DNA of 64,000 nucleotides from Planctomycetota bacterium (GTDB lineage: Bacteria > Planctomycetota > UBA1135 > GCA-002686595): the NCBI GenBank assembly GCA_009691855.1, contig SIAI01000015.1, forward strand, positions 19,902 to 83,901, read 5' to 3'. The notes below the pieces were generated by a model. It made no database searches. It saw nothing but the letters and a program-made list of their open reading frames with translations, and was not told the origin of the DNA. Position numbers and translations under genes: made by a program. This document shows, one piece after another, positions 26,414-33,843 of this stretch. Position 1 is the first letter of the stretch. Each line of letters begins with the position of its first letter.

Positions 26414-28711
26414 TCACGTCGCCGCGACCTTGGGCGCCCACTTCAGCAGCTTGGAGCGCAGTTCTTCCAAGTTGACGGGCTTGGCGATGTAGTCGTCGAA
26501 GCCGGCCTGCTGGGCTTCCTTGCGATGCTCCTCGAGCACGTTCGCCGTCAGGGCCAGGATCGGCACGTGCGTGCCGCGCAGGCCCTCCAGCCTGCGGATG
26601 GTCAGCGTGGCCTCGAGCCCGTCCATGACCGGCATCTGCACGTCCATCAGCACCAGGTCGAAGTCGCGGCGCTTGAGCGCCTCGATCGCCTCCGCACCGT
26701 TGGCCACGACCTCCCAGGCGACGCCCAGCTTCTCCAGGAAGCGCGTGGTGATGCGCTGGTTGACGGGGTGGTCTTCGGCCACGAGCACGCTCAGGCCCTG
26801 CAGCGCTCCGTTGTTCGGGGGCGGCTTGGCCTGGACGGTCTCGGCCGCGGGCTGCGGGCCGCGCAACAGCTCGGCCGAGCACCAGAAGAGGTCGTGGCGC
26901 TTGACCGGCTTGGCCAGCGCGGCCTTGCGCCCGCCCCAGCGCGTCGCGGCCGCGGCCGAGAGCTGGTTCACGGGCGCCAGCACGATCATCGGGGTGTGCG
27001 CGAGCCCCTGGGCGCCGATCGAGTCGAGCTCCTCGAAGGCGTGCGTCAGGCGCAGATCCACCAGCATGAGATCGAAGGGGCGCTTGGCCTTGGCGGCTTC
27101 GAGCAACAGGAGGCGCGCGGCGTTGCCGTCGTCCGCGCGCTGGACCCAATTGTGCTCTTGCAACAGCTTCTCCAGCGCGCTCGCGCTGGTCGGGCTGGGA
27201 TCGGCGATGAGGATGTGCAGCGCGAGCGGACCGCTGACGTTCTCGACCTCGAGCGCCTCCTGCGCCACGGACAGCTGCAGCTTGAAGCCAAAGGTCGAGC
27301 CCAGGCCCTCCTCGGTCTTCACGAACATCGTCCCGCCCATGGCCTCCACGAGCTGCTTCGAGATCGCCAGGCCCAGGCCCGTGCCGCCGTACTTGCGCGA
27401 GCGCGAGGCATCGACCTGCGAGAACGACTGGAACAGGCGATCGATGCGGTCGGCGGGCACGCCGATGCCCGTGTCCTGGACCTCGAAGCGCACGCGCGCG
27501 CCCCCCCCCAGGTCTTCTTCCAGGACCACGCGCAGCACGATCTCGCCCTGGGGCGTGAACTTGAGCGCGTTGCTGAGCAGGTTGAGCAGCACCTGGCGCA
27601 GGCGCGCGGGGTCGCCCTCCAGCGTTGGCGGCAGGCGCTCGTCGAGTTCCAGGCACAGCTCGAGCTGCTTCTCCGCGGCCACGATCGAGACCGTGTCGAG
27701 GCACTCGTGCACGACCTTGGCGGCGGAGAAGGCGATGCGCTCGATCTCGTAACGTCCGGCCTCGCCCTTTGAGAAGTCGAGGATGTCGTTGATGATCGAC
27801 AGCAAGCCCTCGGCCGAGTTGTGGATCGTGTGCGCGAAATCCGTCTGCTCGGCCGACATGCTCGTGTCGAGCAACAGCTGGGTCATGCCCAGCACGCCGT
27901 TGATCGGCGTGCGGATCTCGTGGCTCATCGTCGCCAGGAACTGCGACTTGGCCACGCGCGCGGTCTCGGCGCGCTTGACCTCGGCCTTGAGCTGCTGATC
28001 GCGCAGCTCGATCTGCGTGATCATGTGGTTGAAGGTGTCGACCAGCATGCCGATCTCGTCGTCCGAGCGCCGCACGGCCCGGATCGAGTAGTCCTTGCGC
28101 GTTGAGATCGCGTTGGCCGCGTGCGCCAGGTCGAGCAGCTGATCGGAGAAGCGGTGGTGGATGCGCCGCGCCAGGCCCAGCGTGATCAGCGTCGAGACGC
28201 CCACCAGAGCCAGGAACAGGCTGCCATGGATGCGCAGCCGGCTGAGCAGAGCCTCGGAGGAGGACACGATCTCGACCGTGCCCAGCGGATGCCCCGCTCG
28301 GATGACGTCGCGGCGCCCGATGGGACACAGGAAACCGTTCCAGAGATCGTCGGCTCGGCCGGGGTCCTTGTCGTAGCGCGCCAGCACTGCTCCGCTCGGA
28401 TCCAGGAGGCGCGCCGCGCTCACGTGCGAGTCGCCGGTGAGGCCCTGGGACCAGGAGCCGTCCTGCGCCGGATCGGCGCCCAGCTCCTGCCAGCGCATGG
28501 CCACGCGCTCGGCCAGCTGGGCGCAGCGCTCCCGCATGGTCTGGCGTTCGCTAAACAGGTCGCCGCTGATGTACACGATGCCCGCCAGGCACAGGCTGGC
28601 GAGGCCGACGGCCATCAGCGACGCAGTCAGCTTCCGCCGCAGCGTGAAGTGGGTCGTCACCAAGCGCGAGGCGCCTTTGGACGAGGAAGAACGATCATTG
28701 CGAGCGGACAC
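26414..28711 (-). CDS. Hybrid sensor histidine kinase with two receiver domains
   Basis: A GTG start at 28711 gives 765 aa; codons further upstream are not protein-like. Two transmembrane helices (about 27-47 and 162-182) enclose a periplasmic sensor region. A HAMP-like linker, HisKA with His264 in SHEIRTPINGVLGM and a HATPase_c domain (NLLSNALKFT, DTGIGV, GTGLGLAI) follow. A first receiver-like domain starting at HILIADPSPT has only partial conservation (Asp in LVDLRL). The second, from LSVLVAEDHPVNQR, is canonical with Asp in LVLMDVQMPVMDG and a Lys in AKPVNLEEL. A phosphorelay to an unseen partner is likely. The gene is divergent from the PilZ gene. Confidence 0.9.
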   Translation of the reverse strand: MSARNDRSSSSKGASRLVTTHFTLRRKLTASLMAVGLASLCLAGIVYISGDLFSERQTMRERCAQLAERVAMRWQELGADPAQDGSWSQGLTGDSHVSAARLLDPSGAVLARYDKDPGRADDLWNGFLCPIGRRDVIRAGHPLGTVEIVSSSEALLSRLRIHGSLFLALVGVSTLITLGLARRIHHRFSDQLLDLAHAANAISTRKDYSIRAVRRSDDEIGMLVDTFNHMITQIELRDQQLKAEVKRAETARVAKSQFLATMSHEIRTPINGVLGMTQLLLDTSMSAEQTDFAHTIHNSAEGLLSIINDILDFSKGEAGRYEIERIAFSAAKVVHECLDTVSIVAAEKQLELCLELDERLPPTLEGDPARLRQVLLNLLSNALKFTPQGEIVLRVVLEEDLGGGARVRFEVQDTGIGVPADRIDRLFQSFSQVDASRSRKYGGTGLGLAISKQLVEAMGGTMFVKTEEGLGSTFGFKLQLSVAQEALEVENVSGPLALHILIADPSPTSASALEKLLQEHNWVQRADDGNAARLLLLEAAKAKRPFDLMLVDLRLTHAFEELDSIGAQGLAHTPMIVLAPVNQLSAAAATRWGGRKAALAKPVKRHDLFWCSAELLRGPQPAAETVQAKPPPNNGALQGLSVLVAEDHPVNQRITTRFLEKLGVAWEVVANGAEAIEALKRRDFDLVLMDVQMPVMDGLEATLTIRRLEGLRGTHVPILALTANVLEEHRKEAQQAGFDDYIAKPVNLEELRSKLLKWAPKVAAT

Positions 28712-28928
28712 GGGCAAGGGAGGTGTTCCTGATCGGTTCTTCCCAAGTTTGGATTGAGGTCCGTGCCGGTATGCCGCGTCGGAGCGGCTCTGCGGGCCAT
28801 TCCTGCCCGATCCGCGCGCTCGTGCTGCCCTGCCGCTGCTCCCGCGCGCGGAATGGGCACAGCGGAAGCTGCGAGAATCGGCGCGCCACGCCTCAGGACG
28901 GGCGCCGTCCGGATCCGATGGAGCGCCC

Positions 28929-29309
28929 ATGCTCGAACGATCCTCGGCCACCAGCGAGCGCCGCGTCGCGACGCGCCAAGCGGTCGTTTACCGCCTCGAT
29001 GTCGCGCTGGCCGACGGCAGCTGCGGCTGCCTGATGGACCTGTCGGCCACCGGCATGAGGGTGCGCTTCAAGCAGGCCCTGGACGTGGGCTCCACCCAGG
29101 AGATGCACCTCGAGTTCCCGCGCTGGCTGGAGCTCGGTGCGGGGCTGGACGTACGCGGGCGCTTCGTGTGGGTGCGCTCTACGGAGCAGGGCGGGACGGA
29201 GGCGGGCTTTGCCTTCGACGGTCTCTCGCGCAAGGAGAGCAGCGTGCTCGAGGTTCTGCTGCAGCGGCTGGTCGAGGCCCTGGCCGAGGACCAGGTCGCC
29301 CGCGCGTAG
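28929..29309 (+). CDS. PilZ-domain protein (putative c-di-GMP receptor)
   Basis: The 126-aa protein is a single PilZ domain: RRVATRQAV carries the R-x-x-x-R motif and LMDLSATGMRV the D-x-S-x-x-G motif, the two sites that bind c-di-GMP. A short beta-barrel and C-terminal helix follow. GGAGCG lies five bases before the ATG. It lies 217 nt from the divergent hybrid kinase gene. Such stand-alone PilZ proteins relay c-di-GMP levels to motility, secretion or surface attachment; the target here is unknown. Confidence 0.88.
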   Translation: MLERSSATSERRVATRQAVVYRLDVALADGSCGCLMDLSATGMRVRFKQALDVGSTQEMHLEFPRWLELGAGLDVRGRFVWVRSTEQGGTEAGFAFDGLSRKESSVLEVLLQRLVEALAEDQVARA

Positions 29310-29314
29310 GGGCC

Positions 29315-29336
29315 GGAGGGAGGGGCCCTCCTTCTC
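29315..29336. terminator. Short hairpin after the PilZ gene
   Basis: GGAGGG (29315-29320) pairs with CCCTCC (29326-29331), followed by TTCTC, five bases after the PilZ stop. Weak T-tract, so tentative. The remaining ~200 bases to 29542 show no supported gene. Confidence 0.4.
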
Positions 29337-29542
29337 AGGCCGGCGGCCGAGCCGGGCTCCGAGTCGGCCCGGGCCCGTGGCGTCTGGAAGCGGGCGTACA
29401 CATCGAAGGGGCTCTGGGGAAGGGCCTTTGCCCGAGACTTTCGCGCCTGGAGCACGAGGGCCCTTTCGCGCTCTCGCCCGCCGCGCATAGGCTATCGGCC
29501 TCCTGGAGCGCACTGCGCTCCGCTCACCGACCCACCAAAGCC

Positions 29543-31069
29543 ATGATCGCCGCGCTCTTCCTGTCTCTTCTTCCCAATCCCGCCAGCTCGTACGTGCTCG
29601 CACCGCGCTTCGTGCAGGAAGCCGACGCCGAGACCGACGCCAAGATCGCCGCGGCCGGCACGGACGTCGCCAAGCTGCTCGCGCTCGCCAAGGAGCTGTC
29701 CACGGGCGGCAAGGACGACGCTGCCAAGAAGGTCTACAAGAAGATCGTCGAGCTCGATCCCAAGCACGAAGAGGCGCACAAGGCCCTGCGCCACCACTTC
29801 TACGACAACAAGTGGTTCGAGAGCTACGCCGAGCTCTCCAAGTACCGGCGCGAAGAGACCTCGAAGATGAAGGAGAAGGGCCTCGTCCACTACAAGGACG
29901 AGTGGATCCCCGAGGGCGACCTGCCGTACCGCAACATGGGCTGGGCCAAGGACGAGGCCGGCAAGTGGGCGAATCCGATCGAGGCCGCGCGCAACAAGCA
30001 GATCGAGGAGTGGAAAGGGAAGGGCTACGAGTTTCAGAAGGACATGTGCCTCTGGTACTCAGCGGAGGACAAGCAAAAGGGGAGCTCCGGACTGATCAAG
30101 TGCGGCGAAGAGTGGTTCGACCTGGCCAAGGCCAACGAGTTCCACGCGCAGATCCAGCAGCCCTGGCAGATGGAGGGCGACCACTTCACCGTGTGGACGA
30201 CGTGCGACTGGCAGACCGGCAACGATGCGCGCTGGTACGCGGACAAGACCTTCACGGATTTGTCGCGCCTGTTTGGCATGGCGCCTAGCAAGAAGCCGCA
30301 CTTCGTCGTGCTGAACAGCCTGGACCAGTACAACCAGGCGGCCGGCGGAACGCCGCCGCTCATGCCCGAGACCGAGGGCATCTCCTCGCTGCACGGCGCC
30401 TACTTCGCGGACGCCTTCTTCACCGGCGATCCGGCGGCAAACCAGTTCGAGTACCTGGGCTGCGGCGTGACCTGCTGGGACAAGAAGGACGACAAGCTCA
30501 AGGCCTGGGGCCCCTTCTGGCTGCGCTGGGCGGCCGCGCAGAGCTATTGCGAGGCGCTCGATCCTTCCTGGCTCGCGATCAGCGAGAACATCGCCGCCGG
30601 GGCCGGCGGGGGCGGCGGCGGCCAGAACACCTTCTGGACCGAGAAGAAGATCCCGCGCTGGATGCGCTACGGCGCCGCTTCCTACTCCGAGCGCTTCCTC
30701 AAGGACCCCGGCGTGCAGAGCGGCGGCAACCCCTGGGCGCTGCGCGACTTTGCCTTTGCCGAGCTCAAGAAGGGCGGCGCGCTGCACAAGGTCGAGGACG
30801 TCTTCGCCTTCACGCTCTCGCTCGATGACATCGAGGGCTCGAGTCGCCTGTACCACGAGGCCGGGCTGGTCGTGTCCTTCCTGCTCGACGGCGCCGACGG
30901 CGACAAGAAGCTGCGCGACAAGCACGCGGCCTTCAAGCTCGCGCTGAAGAACGCGCTCTCGGCCGAGAAGCCCAAGGATGCCGACAAGAAGCTGATTGAG
31001 GCGGTCGAGGACCTGCAAAAGGAACTCGGCAAGAACGAGAAGGACATCAAGAAGTTCGCCGGGCTGTAG
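29543..31069 (+). CDS. Exported protein with an N-terminal TPR-like segment, function unknown
   Basis: The ATG at 29543 gives 508 aa beginning with a signal-like stretch (MIAALFLSLLPNPASS). Residues about 50-85 (DDAAKKVYKKIVELDPKHEEAHKAL) resemble one or two tetratricopeptide helices. The body is Lys-, Trp- and Gly-rich with several Cys and a Gly run (AGAGGGGGG). A segment VVSFLLDGADGDKKLRD near the C-terminus is like that of planctomycetal proteins with a gluzincin-type fold, but no HExxH is present. Codons upstream of this ATG look non-coding. I do not recognise a specific family. A strong hairpin follows the stop. Confidence 0.65.
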   Translation: MIAALFLSLLPNPASSYVLAPRFVQEADAETDAKIAAAGTDVAKLLALAKELSTGGKDDAAKKVYKKIVELDPKHEEAHKALRHHFYDNKWFESYAELSKYRREETSKMKEKGLVHYKDEWIPEGDLPYRNMGWAKDEAGKWANPIEAARNKQIEEWKGKGYEFQKDMCLWYSAEDKQKGSSGLIKCGEEWFDLAKANEFHAQIQQPWQMEGDHFTVWTTCDWQTGNDARWYADKTFTDLSRLFGMAPSKKPHFVVLNSLDQYNQAAGGTPPLMPETEGISSLHGAYFADAFFTGDPAANQFEYLGCGVTCWDKKDDKLKAWGPFWLRWAAAQSYCEALDPSWLAISENIAAGAGGGGGGQNTFWTEKKIPRWMRYGAASYSERFLKDPGVQSGGNPWALRDFAFAELKKGGALHKVEDVFAFTLSLDDIEGSSRLYHEAGLVVSFLLDGADGDKKLRDKHAAFKLALKNALSAEKPKDADKKLIEAVEDLQKELGKNEKDIKKFAGL

Positions 31070-31088
31070 CACGGCGACGAGCACATGC

Positions 31089-31128
31089 GCGGGCCGCGCC
31101 TCCAGCGGGGGCGCGGCCCGCTCTCGTT
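31089..31128. terminator. Strong hairpin terminator
   Basis: GCGGGCCGCGCC (31089-31100) and GGCGCGGCCCGC (31110-31121) form a perfect 12-bp stem with a 9-nt loop, followed by TCTCGTT. It begins 20 nt after the stop of the 508-aa gene. It also lies inside the first codons of a longer reading of the next gene, which supports the later GTG start at 31145. Confidence 0.65.
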
Positions 31129-31144
31129 CGGGCATACTGCTGGC

Positions 31145-32335
31145 GTGCCGCCCACGCTCACGAACGAGGTGTTTGACCTGCTCGTCGTCGGCGCCGGGCC
31201 GGGCGGCTCGAGCGCGGTGGCCACGGCCCTGCGCGCGGGGCTCGCGGTGGCGCAGCTCGACGGCGCGCGCTTCCCGCGCGTCAAGCCCTGCGCCGGCGGC
31301 CTGACGCCCAAGGCCGTGCACGCTCTGCCGCGGGAGCTGGGCGTCCTGGTGCGCGGCACCTTCGCCGAGTTCGAGTTCAATGCCTGGCGCGGCACGCGCA
31401 CCGTGTTCGGCTTTCGCGCGCCGCTGCTGACGATGGTCGCGCGGCCTGAGCTCGACAATCGCCTGGTCGAGGACAATCGTCGCCACGCACGCCTCAGCTT
31501 CCTGGACGGCGAGCCGGTGCGCGCGCTCGAATGGCGCGAGGGACGCTTCCACGTGCGCACGGAGCGGCGCGAGCTCGTCGCGCGCCAGCTGGTCGGCGCC
31601 GACGGCGCGAACGGCATCGTGGCGCGCGCTTTCCCGTTGGCCGAGGCGCGCGGACGGGCGGCGGCGGTCGAGCTGGTGCTCGCGCGCGAAGCCCTGGCCA
31701 ACGATCCAGTGCCGCGGCCGTGCTTCGACTTCGGCGCCGTGCCGCGCGGCTACGGCTGGGTGTTCCCCAAGGACCGCGAGCTCTCGGTCGGGCTGTACAC
31801 GCTCGCGCGCGGCCTGAAGGACGTACGCGCGCGGCTGTTCGCATACCTCGGCGCCAAGGGCTTCCGCTGGCGCTCGGCGGCGGCCGAGGCCGAGGCGCGC
31901 GCAAGTTTCGAGGCGCACACGATCCCGCTCGGCGGACGCCTGCGCGCTTCCGAGGTGCCGGTGTACCTGGTGGGGGACGCGGGCGCCTTCGCCGATGCGC
32001 TGACGGGCGAGGGCATCTACCACGCGCTGGAGAGCGGACGCATCGCCGGCGAGCTCTGCGCGCGGGTCGCGCGCGGAGAGAGTTCGTCCGCGTCCTATCC
32101 GGCCGAGCTCGAGCGCACCGTGCTGCGCGACACGCGCTGGAGCTGGCGCCTCTCCGGCGCGTTCTACCGCCGCCCCGACCTCGCCCTGCGCGTGCTGCGC
32201 CACACGCTGTGGCGGCCGCTGGTGCACGGCACGGGCTCGGGCGCGACCTTCAGCGCGTGCCTGGCGCGCGCACCGCGCCTGTGGCTCGCCGCGCGGCGCA
32301 CGCGCAGCGCGAAGCGCACGAGCGAGATCGGGTGA
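31145..32335 (+). CDS. FAD-dependent geranylgeranyl-reductase-like oxidoreductase
   Basis: From the GTG at 31145 the protein is 396 aa. It opens with the dinucleotide fold LLVVGAGPGGSSAVATAL, followed by the KPCAGGLTPKAV segment typical of geranylgeranyl-reductase and related para-hydroxybenzoate-hydroxylase-fold enzymes. VGADGAN and VGDAGAFADALTGEGI bind the FAD. Such enzymes saturate isoprenoid chains of lipids, quinones or chlorophyll-type tails. An ATG at 31085 is in frame but lies ahead of a terminator-like hairpin. The stop TGA overlaps the GTG of the next gene (GTGA), so the two are translationally coupled. Confidence 0.85.
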   Translation: MPPTLTNEVFDLLVVGAGPGGSSAVATALRAGLAVAQLDGARFPRVKPCAGGLTPKAVHALPRELGVLVRGTFAEFEFNAWRGTRTVFGFRAPLLTMVARPELDNRLVEDNRRHARLSFLDGEPVRALEWREGRFHVRTERRELVARQLVGADGANGIVARAFPLAEARGRAAAVELVLAREALANDPVPRPCFDFGAVPRGYGWVFPKDRELSVGLYTLARGLKDVRARLFAYLGAKGFRWRSAAAEAEARASFEAHTIPLGGRLRASEVPVYLVGDAGAFADALTGEGIYHALESGRIAGELCARVARGESSSASYPAELERTVLRDTRWSWRLSGAFYRRPDLALRVLRHTLWRPLVHGTGSGATFSACLARAPRLWLAARRTRSAKRTSEIG

Positions 32336-33255
32336 GCACGACCCGCCGCCTGCCGCTGCACGGTTGGCTGGGACTCGCGCTGGTCGCCGGTGCGTGGCCC
32401 GCGAACTGGCTGCTCACGGGCCTGCGCACGCAGCTCCTGTTCTTTCCGCTGTGGCTCGGCTACGCGCTGTTCCTGGACGGCTGCATCGCGCGCCGCGACG
32501 GCAGCTCGCCAGCCACGCGCTCGCCGCGCGCCTTCGCGGGCCTGTTCGCGCTCTCGGTGCCGCTGTGGTGGCTGTTCGAGGCCGCCAACCGCGTGCTGGC
32601 CAACTGGGAGTACGTCGGGCGCGAGCACTTCGGCGACGTGGAGTACGCGCTCTTGTGCTCGCTCTCCTTCAGCACGGTCGTGCCGGCGGTGCTGGTCAGC
32701 GCCGAATGGGTGCGCGGCCAGGCCTGGCTCGAGCGCGTGCCGCGCGGACCGCGGCTCGCGCCCTCGCGCGCACTGGCGGCGGGGCTCGCCGTCGCCGGGC
32801 TCGCGCTCCTCTACTGCACGCTGCGCTGGCCGCGCACTTGCTACCCGGGCATCTGGATCGCCGGTGTGTTCCTGCTCGAGGCGCTGTGCTTCGCGCTCGG
32901 CCGGCGTGGGCTGCTGTCCGATCTCGCGCAGGGCGACTGGCGGCCGTGGCTCGCGCTGTGGGGCGGTGGGCTCCTGTGCGGCTTCTTCTGGGAGCTGTGG
33001 AACGCACACAGCTACCCGAAGTGGATCTACCACGTGCCCGGCATCGACGGCCCGAAGCTGTTCGAGATGCCGCTGCCCGGCTACCTCGGCTACCTGCCGT
33101 TCGCGCTCGAGGTCTATCTATGGAAGGAGCTCTGGCTCGGCGAGCCAGAGCTCCTCCGCGAACGTTCCGTGGGACGCCGGGATGCGGCGTCAGGTATCGC
33201 CGTGCGGGCTGACGCCCGCCCGTCGTTCCATGAGGGTCCCACGGACAATGGGTAG
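32332..33255 (+). CDS. Multi-pass membrane protein of unknown function
   Basis: The GTG at 32332 overlaps the flavoprotein's stop by four bases. The 307-aa product has about seven or eight hydrophobic helices (for example LGLALVAGAWPANWLL, AGLAVAGLALLYCTL, WLALWGGGLLCGFFW) and conserved-looking loop motifs FEAANRVLANWEYVG and WNAHSYPKWIYHVPG. The natural end seems to be near LPFALEVYLWKELWLG; the last ~35 residues are encoded by a cluster of palindromes and read like filler. I do not recognise the family. Its coupling to an isoprenoid-type reductase suggests a role in membrane lipid or quinone modification, as an inference only. Confidence 0.7.
   Translation: MSTTRRLPLHGWLGLALVAGAWPANWLLTGLRTQLLFFPLWLGYALFLDGCIARRDGSSPATRSPRAFAGLFALSVPLWWLFEAANRVLANWEYVGREHFGDVEYALLCSLSFSTVVPAVLVSAEWVRGQAWLERVPRGPRLAPSRALAAGLAVAGLALLYCTLRWPRTCYPGIWIAGVFLLEALCFALGRRGLLSDLAQGDWRPWLALWGGGLLCGFFWELWNAHSYPKWIYHVPGIDGPKLFEMPLPGYLGYLPFALEVYLWKELWLGEPELLRERSVGRRDAASGIAVRADARPSFHEGPTDNG
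33126..33154. repeat. 29-bp perfect palindrome inside the 3' end of the membrane protein gene
   Basis: GGAGCTCTGGCTCG (33126-33139), one G, then its exact complement CGAGCCAGAGCTCC (33141-33154). It falls in codons near the C-terminus, after the last recognisable segment of the protein. It is followed by more inverted repeats up to 33273. Confidence 0.75.
33165..33245. repeat. Inverted repeat TCCGTGGGAC flanking an inner GCGGGC/GCCCGC hairpin
   Basis: TCCGTGGGAC (starting about 33165) and GTCCCACGGA (ending about 33245) bound a short segment containing GCGGGC-TGAC-GCCCGC. The design resembles REP-type palindromic units. It lies in the extra C-terminal codons of the membrane protein gene. Confidence 0.55.
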
Positions 33256-33273
33256 CCGATCTTCGATCGGCTA
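33253..33273. terminator. Bidirectional hairpin between convergent genes
   Basis: TAGCCGATC (33253-33261, containing the stop codon of the membrane protein gene) pairs perfectly with GATCGGCTA (33265-33273) around TTC. It lies between two convergent genes separated by only 23 nt, so it may end transcription from both sides. Confidence 0.5.
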
Positions 33274-33278
33274 GCGGA

Positions 33279-33674
33279 CTACCGCCAGGCGCCGTCGATC
33301 CACACGAAGCCGTTCAGGTGGCTGACCCAGTGGCCGGACACCCAGATGTCGCCCGCCTCGGGCGGCATCTCGTAATGACCGCCGACCCACATCCAGGCCC
33401 CGGCCTGACGCGTGTGGTGACCCGCGATCCAGACGTGCGCGGCGGTCGGCGCGCTGGGGCGCGTCTCGGCCAGCGCGGCCGGGAATTCGGGCGCGGAGTC
33501 GCCTTCGAAGTACTCGAACTCGTGCGACGCCGGACGCGAGGTTTGAGCCGGCGTGCGGAAGTCGGAGCTGGAGTCATCCTTGACCGCGAGCGCGTGCTCG
33601 CCGGACTGACAGGACGAGTTCGAGAGCGCGAGAACGGCTGCGAGGGCCAGCCACTTGGACCGGTTCGAGAACAT
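33279..33674 (-). CDS. Small exported protein with Trp/Gly repeats (YXWGXW-like)
   Basis: The ATG at 33674 is preceded by GGAAGGGG. The 131-aa product has a signal-type N-terminus (SKWLALAAVLALSNSSC) with a Cys where a lipoprotein would be processed, although the lipobox is weak. The C-terminal half carries three units of the form VWIAGHH, MWVGGHY and IWVSGHW, ending FVWIDGAW, as in YXWGXW-repeat proteins of unknown role. An ATG at 33689 and longer N-termini are possible but lack a ribosome-binding site. Convergent with the membrane protein gene. Function unknown. Confidence 0.65.
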   Translation of the reverse strand: MFSNRSKWLALAAVLALSNSSCQSGEHALAVKDDSSSDFRTPAQTSRPASHEFEYFEGDSAPEFPAALAETRPSAPTAAHVWIAGHHTRQAGAWMWVGGHYEMPPEAGDIWVSGHWVSHLNGFVWIDGAWR

Positions 33675-33843
33675 GGATTCCCCTTCCATAGGCGCACCTT
33701 CCCTGGCGCGCGGACTTTGAATCGTGCCTCGATCGGCAAGCGGCAGGGCGGATCTTGATTGCGTATGCACGCTCAGTCGCGCGCGGAAAGAAAGGCCCCA
33801 CGCGAGGCTTGCCCCCGCCCGCGGCCGGGAAGATCATCGGCCC

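Noticed and set aside
31085..31144. Earlier ATG for the geranylgeranyl-reductase-like gene
   Set aside because: The 20 extra codons contain a strong terminator-like hairpin and would put an unlikely Arg-rich tail ahead of the FAD-binding strand.
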